Source of the DNA: Microbacterium halophytorum
Lineage (GTDB): Bacteria; Actinomycetota; Actinomycetes; Actinomycetales; Microbacteriaceae
Direction of reading: 5' to 3'
NCBI RefSeq assembly: GCF_002970975.1
Contig: NZ_PNFA01000013.1
Coordinates: 84,196 to 148,195 of the forward strand
Length of the DNA: 64,000 nt
Positions 17,982 to 26,392 of the stretch are shown piece after piece (positions within the stretch are counted from its first letter, which is position 1; the number at the start of each line of letters is the position of its first letter). The notes under the pieces are model-generated. The model saw nothing but the letters and a program-made list of their open reading frames with translations, was not told where the DNA came from and searched no databases. The position numbers and the translations under genes were made by a program.

Positions 17982-19076
17982 TCAGGCCGAGCGGCGGATG
18001 GCGGCTTCCGCGAGCCCGCGCATCGCGGTCCCGGCGTGCGGGTCGATCGGTGCCTCGTCGAGCGCACGCTCGGCGTCATCGGCGAAGGCGGAGATGCGCC
18101 GTTCGACCTCCGTGAGCGCTCCGGTGGCCCTGATCGCCTCGGCCAGGCCGGCCGCCTCGTCCGGATCGAGGTCGGGGTCGCCGAACCGCGCGTCGAATTC
18201 GCGCAGCGCGTCGCCGGTCAGCTGTGCACGGGTGAGTGCGACCAGGAGCGTCCGCTTGCCCTCGCGCAGGTCGTCGCCCGCGGGTTTGCCCGTCTCCGCC
18301 TCGTCGCCGAACACGCCGAGCACATCGTCGCGCAGTTGGAACGCCAGCCCGACGGGCAGGCCGAAGGAGCGCAGTGCGTCGAGCTGATCGGCGTCGCCGC
18401 CGGCGAGCGCCGCCCCGATCACGAGCGGCTGCTGAACGCTGTAGCGGGCCGACTTGTACGACGCGATGCGCAGGGCCCTCGCATCGGCGTCGCCGGAGGG
18501 CGCCGTCGACCACGCCGATTCCTCCGCGATGTCGAGGAACTGCCCGAGCGTGACGTCGCGGCGCATGGCGCCGTACTCCTCGCGCGCTGCGGCGACGGCG
18601 GCGGAGCCGAGCCCGGGGGAGCGGAGCGCCTCCTCGAGCAGATCGTCGCTCCACGCGACGAGCAGGTCGCCGAGCAGGAGCGCCCCCGAGCGCCCGAAAG
18701 ATTCCGCGCGGCCCGTCCAGCCGGCCGCGCGGTGCGCGGCCTCGAGCGCGCGGTGCGCGGAAGGGCGGCCTCGACGCGTGTCGGCGTTGTCGATGATGTC
18801 GTCGTGCACGAGGGCGGCGGCCTGGAACGCCTCGAGCGCGGCGGCCGCCCCGGCGATGGCCGAATCCGCGCCGACCGCCGACCCGCCCGTGATGGCACCC
18901 CACCCGGCTCCGCAGAACCGCGCGCGGAGGCGCTTGCCCCCCGACAGCGTGGCCGCCGCGTGATCGACGAACAGCGCGGCCTCCGGCCCGAGTCCGGAGA
19001 CTTCCCGGCTCTTCGCCGCCGCGAAGCTTTCCAGTCGCTGGGAGATGACCGCGACGAAGGCGGGAGTAAGGGTCAC
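17982..19076 (-). CDS. polyprenyl diphosphate synthase (IdsA family)
   Basis: This 364-residue all-helical enzyme extends prenyl diphosphates with isopentenyl diphosphate. The first Asp-rich motif is LVHDDIIDNADTRRGRP and the second is QLRDDVLGVFGD; both bind Mg-diphosphate. GGKRLRA near residue 48 is the IPP-binding motif. It is the counterpart of Rv2173 (idsA2) by order. Product length (GPP to GGPP) cannot be fixed from sequence. The GTG start is at 19076. It converges with the Rv2175c homologue (13-bp gap) and diverges from the DUF3040 gene. Its products would feed carotenoids, menaquinone or undecaprenyl carriers. Confidence 0.92.
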   Translation of the reverse strand: MTLTPAFVAVISQRLESFAAAKSREVSGLGPEAALFVDHAAATLSGGKRLRARFCGAGWGAITGGSAVGADSAIAGAAAALEAFQAAALVHDDIIDNADTRRGRPSAHRALEAAHRAAGWTGRAESFGRSGALLLGDLLVAWSDDLLEEALRSPGLGSAAVAAAREEYGAMRRDVTLGQFLDIAEESAWSTAPSGDADARALRIASYKSARYSVQQPLVIGAALAGGDADQLDALRSFGLPVGLAFQLRDDVLGVFGDEAETGKPAGDDLREGKRTLLVALTRAQLTGDALREFDARFGDPDLDPDEAAGLAEAIRATGALTEVERRISAFADDAERALDEAPIDPHAGTAMRGLAEAAIRRSA

Positions 19077-19141
19077 GCCCCTAGCCTAGTGATCGCCGCG
19101 AGCGGTAGACTGATTCGACCAACTCACCGGGAGGGAACCCG

Positions 19142-19531
19142 ATGCCACTCTCCGAACAGGAACAGCGTCTGCTCGACGAGATGGAGCGCCATCTCATGCA
19201 GCACGACGCCGACGTCGTGCACGCGTCGGGCGGTCGGTCGATCAGCTACCGCAACCTGGTGATCGGCGTCGTCGTCGCGATCCTCGGCCTCGCCGCGATC
19301 ATCGCCGGCGTCACCCTCTGGCAGACCCTGCCGATCGCCGGTGTGATCATCGGCGTCGTCGGCTTCGCCGCCATGCTCGGCGGCGTGATCATCGCATCGA
19401 CGCCGATGAAGAACGCGCCGACTCCGGGCGAGAAGCGCGCCGAGACGCCCGGCAAGGTCGGGAAGTCGTCGCACGGCTCGTTCATGGACCGCATGGGCGA
19501 GAGGTGGGACCGCCGCCAGGGGGGCGAATAG
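19142..19531 (+). CDS. DUF3040 membrane protein
   Basis: This 129-residue protein of the actinobacterial DUF3040 family (Rv2169c-like) has no known function. It opens with PLSEQEQRLLDEMERHL, the family signature helix, followed by two membrane spans (LVIGVVVAILGLAAIIAGVTL and IAGVIIGVVGFAAMLGGVII) and a basic, Gly-rich cytosolic tail. GGGAGGG gives a good ribosome site before ATG 19142, and TAGACT at 19106 is a likely -10 box. It sits between idsA and the dcw cluster, as in mycobacteria, and ends at a clear intrinsic terminator. Confidence 0.88.
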   Translation: MPLSEQEQRLLDEMERHLMQHDADVVHASGGRSISYRNLVIGVVVAILGLAAIIAGVTLWQTLPIAGVIIGVVGFAAMLGGVIIASTPMKNAPTPGEKRAETPGKVGKSSHGSFMDRMGERWDRRQGGE

Positions 19532-19553
19532 CACCCCGCAGAGATTCAGTGAG

Positions 19554-19581
19554 AGCGCCGACCGCGAGGTCGGCGCTTTTT
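19554..19581 (+). terminator. intrinsic terminator of the DUF3040 gene
   Basis: AGCGCCGACC and GGTCGGCGCT form a 10-bp perfect stem with a GCGA tetraloop, followed by TTTTT. This is a textbook intrinsic terminator isolating the DUF3040 gene from mraZ. Confidence 0.9.
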
Positions 19582-19643
19582 CTGTGCGCGCAGCGCGGGA
19601 GGCGCCCCCTGCGGGTGTGACGCGCCCGTCGTCTGCGATGCAC

Positions 19644-19678
19644 CCGGAAGCGCCGGCCGCCGAGGTCGGCGCTTCCGG
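19644..19678. terminator. second perfect hairpin before mraZ
   Basis: CCGGAAGCGCCG at 19644-19655 pairs perfectly with CGGCGCTTCCGG at 19667-19678 (loop of 11). It shares the GCGCCG/GAGGTCGGCGC core with the terminator 90 bp upstream but has no T-tract. The rest of the 410-bp gap up to mraZ shows no gene, only the operator repeats near 19876. Confidence 0.45.
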
Positions 19679-19875
19679 CGCACTCCTGCGCCTCCACGGC
19701 GCTCCACCCGTGCACGCGATGGGGGGTCTGACGGCCGCGTCGTGAGGCCTCGGCGCGAGATTCCCTCCACTCGCGCTCCACCGCGCTCCACCCGCGGAAA
19801 TCCGCGTGAATCCGGGGGCGTTTCCGCACACGCGCACGCGACGCGCGGGGGAATATTGTGCGCGCCTCTAGACAG

Positions 19876-19900
19876 TGGGGGGAAGTGGAGTAAAGTGGGG
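19876..19900 (+). promoter_or_regulatory. MraZ box: three TGGRG repeats at 10-bp spacing
   Basis: TGGGG (19876), TGGAG (19886) and TGGGG (19896) recur exactly every 10 bp, 42 bp before the mraZ start. MraZ proteins are known to bind direct repeats of TGGGN separated by five bases at the promoter of their own operon, so this is very probably the autoregulatory site of the dcw cluster. Confidence 0.85.
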
Positions 19901-19941
19901 GCCACCTCAGATTGGCCGGATGACGAGGGGGGTGAAGGCCG

Positions 19942-20373
19942 ATGCTGTTGGGTACTCATACCCCCAAGCTCGACGACAAAGGCCGCGTCATCCTGCCCGC
20001 CAAGTTCCGGGAGGAGCTCGCCGGCGGAATCGTCGTCACGCGCGGCCAGGAGAGGTGCCTCTACGTCTTCTCGACGAGCGAGTTCGAACAGGTGCACGAG
20101 CGGATCCGGCAAGCTCCGCTGAGCAACAAGCAGGCGCGGGACTTCCTGCGCATGTTCCTGTCGGGCGCGAGCGCCGAGACGCCGGACGGGCAGAACCGCA
20201 TCACGATCCCGCAGCACCTCCGCGCATACGCGGGCCTGGAGAAGGAGCTGGTCGTCACGGGCGTCGGCGCACACGCCGAGATCTGGGACCAGAACTCGTG
20301 GAACGACTACCTCACGGCGAACGAGGACGACTACTCGCAGATGGAGCAGGAGGTGATCCCGGGTCTCTTCTGA
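19942..20373 (+). CDS. mraZ: transcriptional regulator MraZ
   Basis: This 143-residue protein has two AbrB-like SpoVT folds. The N-terminal half begins [24 protein letters not shown], and the second [35 protein letters not shown] repeats the family DxxGRxxxP pattern. MraZ forms a ring and represses or tunes the division cluster by binding the direct repeats found just upstream (19876-19900). It is the first gene of the dcw cluster. A 104-bp gap precedes rsmH, so a secondary promoter is possible there. Confidence 0.97.
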   Translation: MLLGTHTPKLDDKGRVILPAKFREELAGGIVVTRGQERCLYVFSTSEFEQVHERIRQAPLSNKQARDFLRMFLSGASAETPDGQNRITIPQHLRAYAGLEKELVVTGVGAHAEIWDQNSWNDYLTANEDDYSQMEQEVIPGLF

Positions 20374-20477
20374 GGCCCGCCCCTGGTTCCGACTCCCAGC
20401 CGACGCCCTGACATCACTTCCCCGGTGGCAGGTCGAGCGGATGGGGATCAGAGCCAGGGGAGGGCATCCGGAACACG

Positions 20478-21431
20478 ATGAGCATTCGAGACATCCACAC
20501 CCCGGTACTCCTCGAGCGATGCCTCGAGCTGCTCGGGCCCGCGCTCGGGCGCGAGGGCGCCGTGTACGTCGACGGCACGCTCGGCATGGGGGGCCACGCC
20601 GAAGCGGTCCTGACACGCTTCGGCGGCGCGCGGCTGATCGGCATGGACCGCGACCCCCAGGCGCTGCGCATCGCCGCGGAGCGGCTCGCGGCGTTCGAGG
20701 GTCGCACCACCTTCGTCCACACGGTGTACGACGGCATCGCGCATGCGCTCGACATCGCGGGAGCCGCGTCGGCCGACGCGATCCTGTTCGACCTCGGCGT
20801 CTCGTCCCTGCAGCTCGACGAGGCCGACCGCGGCTTCGCCTATGCGCAGGACGCCCCGCTCGACATGCGCATGGACCCGACGACGGGCCGCACGGCCGCC
20901 GATATCGTCGCGACGTACTCGGAGGGCGAGCTGCGGCGCATCTTCGAGCGCTACGGCGAGGAGAAGCTCTCCGGCCGCTACGCGCGCGCGATCCTCGCGG
21001 CCCGAGCCGAGGCGCCGATCGAGCGCTCGGGCCAGCTGGTCGATGTGCTGCAGGACGCGACGCCGGCCGCGGTGAAGGGCGCCGGCCATCCGGCCAAGCG
21101 CGTCTTCCAAGCCCTGCGCATCGAGGTCAACGGCGAGCTCGCCGCCCTCGAGGCCGCCATCCCCGCGGCGCTCGACGCACTCAGCGTCGGCGGCCGCATC
21201 GTCGTGCTGAGCTACCAGTCGCTCGAGGACCGCTTCGTGAAGCGTCTGTTCGCCGAGGCGACCGCCTCGACGAGCCCGCCAGGGCTGCCGGTCGAGCTCC
21301 CTGAGCACGCACCCCGGTTCCGCGGCCTCGTGCGCGGTGCCGAACAGGCCAGCACCGAGGAAGCCGAGTCGAACCCGAGGGCGAAGCCCGTTCGGCTGCG
21401 CGCCATCGAGAAGGTGAGGGAGAACTCATGA
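20478..21431 (+). CDS. rsmH: 16S rRNA (cytosine-1402-N4) methyltransferase
   Basis: This 317-residue SAM-dependent methyltransferase modifies C1402 in the ribosomal P site. It opens with [16 protein letters not shown], has the SAM loop [33 protein letters not shown], and the C-terminal [14 protein letters not shown] and [10 protein letters not shown] motifs, all standard. The stop overlaps the ftsL-like gene by ATGA. It is part of the dcw operon. Confidence 0.97.
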   Translation: MSIRDIHTPVLLERCLELLGPALGREGAVYVDGTLGMGGHAEAVLTRFGGARLIGMDRDPQALRIAAERLAAFEGRTTFVHTVYDGIAHALDIAGAASADAILFDLGVSSLQLDEADRGFAYAQDAPLDMRMDPTTGRTAADIVATYSEGELRRIFERYGEEKLSGRYARAILAARAEAPIERSGQLVDVLQDATPAAVKGAGHPAKRVFQALRIEVNGELAALEAAIPAALDALSVGGRIVVLSYQSLEDRFVKRLFAEATASTSPPGLPVELPEHAPRFRGLVRGAEQASTEEAESNPRAKPVRLRAIEKVRENS

Positions 21432-22054
21432 GCCTCGCCGACCTCGACCTCATCACGTCGGCGGCCCCGCGGCGGCCGGCGGAAGCACCGGAGACGCCGC
21501 GCCGCCGGCGGCTGCGCGCAGTGGAATCGCCCGCTCCGCGGCGGCGTCCGCGCACGGTGTACGCGATCGTCGCCCTGCTGTGCCTCGGCGCCGCTGTCGC
21601 TGTGCAGATCGTCTTCTCGATGCTGGCGACCCAGGACAGCTATCGCGCGGCCGAGCTCATGCAGGAGCGGCGCGACCTGACGCTGCAGCACCAGGAGCTC
21701 GAAGACGCGATCGCCGGGCTGAGCTCGCCGCAGTACCTGGCGGCGAACGCCGCCGAGCTGGGCATGGTCGTCGGCGGTACGCCGATGTACCTGCGCCTGA
21801 GCGACGGCGAGGTCTCCGGGAGCGGCAGCGCCTCCGACGGGAACTCGTCCGTCGGGATGGGCAAGGCGCAGGTGGGCAACGCGCTGGTCGCCGACACGCC
21901 GCTGGCCGCGGACCCGAGCCGCACGCTGACGGGGAGCATCGAGAAGGACGACGCGCCGGGCTCCGGCGAGAAGAAGACCGAGAAGGAGGGCGGAGCGGGC
22001 GAGACCGCGCCGCCGTCGATCGACGAGGGGCTCCCGAGCCCCCTGACGCACTGA
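21428..22054 (+). CDS. ftsL: FtsL-like septal membrane protein
   Basis: This 208-residue bitopic protein has a basic, Pro/Arg-rich cytosolic tail (1-42), one membrane span at about 43-66, then a coiled-coil segment ([27 protein letters not shown]) and a Ser/Gly/Glu-rich outer tail. FtsL proteins act with FtsB and FtsQ to activate the FtsW-FtsI synthase at the septum. Sequence similarity in this family is weak, so the call rests mainly on topology and the position between rsmH and ftsI. The long, low-complexity C-terminal tail (about 90 residues) is larger than in rod-shaped model bacteria. The start overlaps rsmH. Confidence 0.8.
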   Translation: MSLADLDLITSAAPRRPAEAPETPRRRRLRAVESPAPRRRPRTVYAIVALLCLGAAVAVQIVFSMLATQDSYRAAELMQERRDLTLQHQELEDAIAGLSSPQYLAANAAELGMVVGGTPMYLRLSDGEVSGSGSASDGNSSVGMGKAQVGNALVADTPLAADPSRTLTGSIEKDDAPGSGEKKTEKEGGAGETAPPSIDEGLPSPLTH

Positions 22055-22063
22055 TGGGATGAC

Positions 22064-23848
22064 ATGGGTGCCACGAAGAAGACAGCGGCCAGCGCACCGC
22101 GGCGACGCACCGTCGTCGCCCTCGCCGTCGTCGCGGTGATCGTCGTGGCGTTCGTCGTGCGTCTGGTCGACATCCAGGTCGTGCGCGCGAACGACCACCT
22201 CGCCGATGCCTCGGAGAAGGGCTTGCACGGCAGTCGCACGCTCTTCGGGGTGCGCGGATCGATCGTCGACTCGGACGGCGACGTTCTGGCGACCAGCACC
22301 GAGCTCTACGACGCCAACATCGATCCGTACCTCGCGACGAACATGACCGATCGCGTCGACGGCGAGGAGGTCGACGTACCGTTCTCGGAGTTCGCCCCCG
22401 ACGTCGCGCGCGTGCTCGACATGGACACCGAGGACGTCGAGAAGATCGTGGAAGACGCGGTCGCCGAGGATCCGGATGACCGCTGGGCCCGGCTCGCGCA
22501 GGACATCACGACGACGCAGTACGTCGACCTCGTCGACCTCGGCCTGCCGTTCCTGAGCTTCGAGGCGAAGTCTTCGCGCTCTTACCCGAACGGCCAGGTG
22601 GCGGGGAACCTGATCGGCTACATGTCGAGCGACGGCGAGGCTCTCGCCGGCTACGAGCGGATGTCGGACTCGTGCCTGGCCGCGTCGAACGGTGAGGAGA
22701 GCTACCAGCAGAGCCCGGGCGGCATCCGGATCCCCGGCACGGAGACGTCGACGCCTGCCGTCGACGGCGGCACGCTGCAGCTCACGATCGACAGTGACCT
22801 GCAGTGGTACCTGCAGGAGCTGATCGCGGAGGAAGCGGCGGACAAGAAGGCGAACTGGGGTTCCATCACGGTCGTGGACGCGAAGACGGGCGCCATCAGG
22901 GCGGCCGCGGAGTCGCCGTCGGTCGACCCCAACGACCCCGTCGCGACGGCGCCGGAGGACCGGGGGTCGCGGCTGTTCCGCACGACCTTCGAGCCGGGTT
23001 CGACGTTCAAGGCGGTGACGGCGGCCATGCTGATCGACCAGGGCAAGGCCGACCCGCTGTCGACGGAGTGGGTGCCGAACCGCGAGGTGTTCCCGAACGG
23101 CGCCGTCGTGAACGACGCGACCGACCACGCCGCGGCGAACTACACGCTCGCCGGGGTGCTGGACGAGTCGCTCAACGTCGGCATCTCGAAGTTCAGCGAC
23201 CGGCTGTCGATGCAGACGCGCCATGACTACCTCGAGAAGTTCGGCGTCGGAACGCCTACGGCGATCGGTTTCGCCGGCGAGGAAGCGGGTGTGCTGCACC
23301 CCGCCGACACCTGGGACGCGCAGACGCGGTACACGACGGCGTTCGGCCAGGCGTTCACGGTGACGGCGCCGCAGGTCGCCAACGTGTACCAGGCGTTCGC
23401 GAACGGCGGTGTGAAGATGCCGCTGCACATCGTGGAGTCGTGCACGACCGCAGATGGCGAGGTCGTCGAGCCCGAGCTGCCGGAGCCCGAGCGCATCGTC
23501 AAGGAATCGACGGCCGACACGATGCTCAACCTCATCGAGAACGTGGCGCTGGCGGGCGACAACACGATCGACGTACCGGGGTACCGGGTCGGCGTCAAGA
23601 CCGGAACGGCGCAGAAATCCGACGGCGAGGGCGGCTACAAGCCGGGCGTGTACGCGACGAGCATCGTCGGCGTGGCGCCGATCGACGACCCCGAGTACGT
23701 CGTGATCGCCACGCTGGACGAGCCGAAGACGATAAGGTCGTCTGCGGCCACCGTACCCGCGCTGACCGACGCGCTGACCCAGGTGATGAAGAACTATCGG
23801 GTCGAACCGTCGAGCGGAAACCCGACGATCTACCCGAAGACCCGATGA
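22064..23848 (+). CDS. ftsI: septal peptidoglycan transpeptidase (PBP3/FtsI type)
   Basis: This 594-residue class B penicillin-binding protein has a short basic tail, a membrane anchor (about 16-34), a pedestal domain and a transpeptidase domain. The active-site serine is S313 in GSTFK (SxxK), SLN is the second motif, and K512-T-G is the third. It cross-links septal peptidoglycan together with FtsW. There is no PASTA domain at the C-terminus. It is followed directly by murF, with no murE between, which breaks the usual dcw order. Confidence 0.94.
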   Translation: MGATKKTAASAPRRRTVVALAVVAVIVVAFVVRLVDIQVVRANDHLADASEKGLHGSRTLFGVRGSIVDSDGDVLATSTELYDANIDPYLATNMTDRVDGEEVDVPFSEFAPDVARVLDMDTEDVEKIVEDAVAEDPDDRWARLAQDITTTQYVDLVDLGLPFLSFEAKSSRSYPNGQVAGNLIGYMSSDGEALAGYERMSDSCLAASNGEESYQQSPGGIRIPGTETSTPAVDGGTLQLTIDSDLQWYLQELIAEEAADKKANWGSITVVDAKTGAIRAAAESPSVDPNDPVATAPEDRGSRLFRTTFEPGSTFKAVTAAMLIDQGKADPLSTEWVPNREVFPNGAVVNDATDHAAANYTLAGVLDESLNVGISKFSDRLSMQTRHDYLEKFGVGTPTAIGFAGEEAGVLHPADTWDAQTRYTTAFGQAFTVTAPQVANVYQAFANGGVKMPLHIVESCTTADGEVVEPELPEPERIVKESTADTMLNLIENVALAGDNTIDVPGYRVGVKTGTAQKSDGEGGYKPGVYATSIVGVAPIDDPEYVVIATLDEPKTIRSSAATVPALTDALTQVMKNYRVEPSSGNPTIYPKTR

Positions 23849-23873
23849 CGATGCGTGGCCCCAGGAGGAACGC

Positions 23874-25286
23874 TTGATCGCGCTATCGCTTGCGGAGCTC
23901 GCCGAAACCATCGGCGGCTCCCTGCGCACCCATGGTGCCGACACGCAGGAGACGATCGTCTCCGGCGCCGTCGACACCGATTCCCGCAATATCACGGCAG
24001 GCGGGATCTTCGTCGCGAAGCCCGGCGAGGCCACGGACGGGCATCTGTTCGTCGGCCCCGCCGTCGCGAACGGTGCGGCCCTGGCCGTCGTCGAGCGCGA
24101 GGTCGACGAGCCGGTCAGCCAGATCGTCGTCCAGGATGCCGTGGCCTCCCTGGCGGACCTGGCGCGCGAGGTCGTCGCGCGCGTCCGCGCGGCGGGCGAG
24201 CTCCAGGTCGTGGGCGTCACGGGCTCCAACGGGAAGACGACCACGAAGAACATGCTCGCGGCGGTGCTCCGCGAGGAGGGCGAGACGGTCTGGCCGGTCG
24301 CCAGCTTCAACAACGCCGTCGGCGCACCGCTGACGATGCTGCGCGTGACGGAGCGCACCCGGTTCCTGATCTGCGAGTTCGGCGCGGATGCCCCGGGCCA
24401 GATCGCCTCGCTCGCGGGACTCGTCACGCCCGACATCGGCATCGTGCTGATGGTCGGCCTCTCGCACGCCGGCGGTTTCGGCGGCGTCGAGCACACAGCG
24501 CGGGCCAAGCGCGAGCTGGTCGAGGCGATCATTCCGGGCGGCACCGCCGTCCTGAACGCCGACGACGCGCGCGTCGCGGCGATGGCGTCGGCCGCCGCGG
24601 AGCGCGGGGTCGAGGTGCGCTGGTTCGGCGAGTCGGACACGGCGGACGTGCGGGCCGAGGACGTGCGCGTGAGCGCATCGGGGACCGAGGCGCGCATCGT
24701 CGTCGACGGCGAGCCGTTCGACATCCGGCTCCAGGTGCTCGGCGCGCACCACGTCAAGAACGCCCAGGCGGCGCTGACGGCCGCCGTCGCGCTCGGCGTC
24801 GACCCCGCCGCGGCGATCGATCGGCTCGGCCGCGTGGAGCTCGCCGAGCGGTGGCGCATGCAGGTGATGGGCAACGACCGCGTCCGCATCATCAACGACG
24901 CGTACAACGCGAGCCCCGAGGCGATGCAGGCCGCCCTGCGTACGCTCGCCCAGGTCACGGGCGAAGACGGCCGGATGGTCGCCGTGCTCGGCTCGATGAG
25001 CGAGCTGGGCGAGCGCGACGTCGCCGAGCACCAGAAGATCGGGCTCCTCGCGGTGCGGCTGCGCATCCCGCGCATCGTCGTGGTCGGGCGCGAGGCGCGC
25101 CCGCTGTACCTCTCGGCGATCGCCGAGGGTTCGTGGGACGAGGAGGCCGTGTTCTTCGAGACGGCCGACGAGGCGTACGACTACCTCGCGGGCGAACTGC
25201 GCGACGGCGACACGGTGCTCGTGAAGTCGTCGAACGCCGCGGGCCTGCGGCTTCTCGGCGACCGTCTGGGAGGATTGTTCTCGTGA
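23874..25286 (+). CDS. murF: UDP-N-acetylmuramoyl-tripeptide-D-Ala-D-Ala ligase
   Basis: This 470-residue ATP-dependent ligase adds D-Ala-D-Ala to the UDP-MurNAc tripeptide. The P-loop is TGSNGKTTTKN, which with the DAYNASPEAM segment marks MurF rather than MurE. A TTG start at 23874 is used: AGGAGG ends seven bases upstream and no ATG is near. The stop overlaps mraY by GTGA. The N-terminal uracil-binding domain (about 1-85), central ATPase and C-terminal Rossmann domain are all present. Confidence 0.95.
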   Translation: MIALSLAELAETIGGSLRTHGADTQETIVSGAVDTDSRNITAGGIFVAKPGEATDGHLFVGPAVANGAALAVVEREVDEPVSQIVVQDAVASLADLAREVVARVRAAGELQVVGVTGSNGKTTTKNMLAAVLREEGETVWPVASFNNAVGAPLTMLRVTERTRFLICEFGADAPGQIASLAGLVTPDIGIVLMVGLSHAGGFGGVEHTARAKRELVEAIIPGGTAVLNADDARVAAMASAAAERGVEVRWFGESDTADVRAEDVRVSASGTEARIVVDGEPFDIRLQVLGAHHVKNAQAALTAAVALGVDPAAAIDRLGRVELAERWRMQVMGNDRVRIINDAYNASPEAMQAALRTLAQVTGEDGRMVAVLGSMSELGERDVAEHQKIGLLAVRLRIPRIVVVGREARPLYLSAIAEGSWDEEAVFFETADEAYDYLAGELRDGDTVLVKSSNAAGLRLLGDRLGGLFS

Positions 25287-26392
25287 GAGCTCTTCTGACC
25301 GCGGCCGCCATCTCCTTCGCGTTCGCGATTTTCCTCACCCCGGTGTTCCTGCAGCTGTTCCGGAAATGGGGCTGGGGGCAGGTCATCCGCACGCCGGAGG
25401 ACTCGCACAACCCGAGCCATGCCGCCAAGCGCGGGACCCCGACGATGGGCGGCACGATCTTCATCGTCGGCACCATCTTCGGCTACCTGATCGGCTGCTA
25501 CAGCGCGAACATCCCGCCGACGCTGTCCGGCTGGCTCGTGATCTGGCTGATGGTCGGCTTCGGTGTCGTCGGCTTCATCGACGACTTCCTCAAGGTGCGC
25601 ACGCAGCACTTCGGCGGCCTGAAGAGCTGGCAGAAGATCATCGGCCAGGTGCTCGTGATCGTGCCGTTCGCGATCGTCGCACTGAACTTCCCCGACGAAT
25701 CCGGGCAGACGCCCGGATCCGGCGCGATCTCGCTCATCCGAGACATCCCGGCGCTGTCGTTCTTCTTCTTCACGCCGGTGATCGCCTGGCTGCTCTACCT
25801 GATCTGGCTCTCTCTGCTGGGCGTGGGCTTCTCGAACAGCGCCAACCTCACCGACGGCCTCGACGGCCTCGCGGCGGGGGTCGGAATCTTCGTGATCGGT
25901 GCGTACAGCCTCATCGCGTACTGGCAGTTCAACCAGGCGTGCTCGGGGCCGGCCCTGTCCGACGCCTCCGTCGCCGCGTGCTACATGGTGCGCGACCCGC
26001 TCGACCTCTCGATCATCGCCGCGGCGTTCGTCGGCGGCCTGGTCGGCTACCTGTGGTGGAACGCGCCCAAGGCGCAGGTCTTCATGGGCGACGTGGGGTC
26101 GATGTCGATCGGCGGCGTCGTGATGGCCATGGCCGTTCTGACGCACACCGAGATCCTCGGCATCCTGATCGCCGGCGGCTACGTGATCTCGTCGGGCTCG
26201 GTCCTCCTGCAGCGCATCTACTTCAAAGCGACGCGCGGCAAGAGGCTGTTCCTGATGAGCCCGCTGCACCACCACCTCGAGCTGCGCGGCTGGCAGGAGA
26301 CCCAGATCGTCGTGCGCCTCTGGATCGTCGCCGGAATCCTCGCGGTCACGGGCGTCGGCCTCGTCTACGTCGAATGGCTGGCGGTCCGATGA
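25283..26392 (+). CDS. mraY: phospho-MurNAc-pentapeptide transferase
   Basis: This 369-residue polytopic enzyme moves phospho-MurNAc-pentapeptide to undecaprenyl phosphate to form lipid I. About ten membrane spans can be traced. Conserved motifs are KRGTPTMGG, FIDDFLK (metal-binding Asp pair), NLTDGLDGLAAG and the HHHLE loop. The GTG start overlaps the murF stop, and the end overlaps murD by ATGA, so translation is coupled through the three genes. Confidence 0.97.
   Translation: MRALLTAAAISFAFAIFLTPVFLQLFRKWGWGQVIRTPEDSHNPSHAAKRGTPTMGGTIFIVGTIFGYLIGCYSANIPPTLSGWLVIWLMVGFGVVGFIDDFLKVRTQHFGGLKSWQKIIGQVLVIVPFAIVALNFPDESGQTPGSGAISLIRDIPALSFFFFTPVIAWLLYLIWLSLLGVGFSNSANLTDGLDGLAAGVGIFVIGAYSLIAYWQFNQACSGPALSDASVAACYMVRDPLDLSIIAAAFVGGLVGYLWWNAPKAQVFMGDVGSMSIGGVVMAMAVLTHTEILGILIAGGYVISSGSVLLQRIYFKATRGKRLFLMSPLHHHLELRGWQETQIVVRLWIVAGILAVTGVGLVYVEWLAVR

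Noticed and set aside
21212..25075. 1287-codon open frame on the minus strand across rsmH to murF
   Set aside because: It is antisense to five well-matched essential genes, has no recognisable domain, and long antisense frames are expected at this G+C content.
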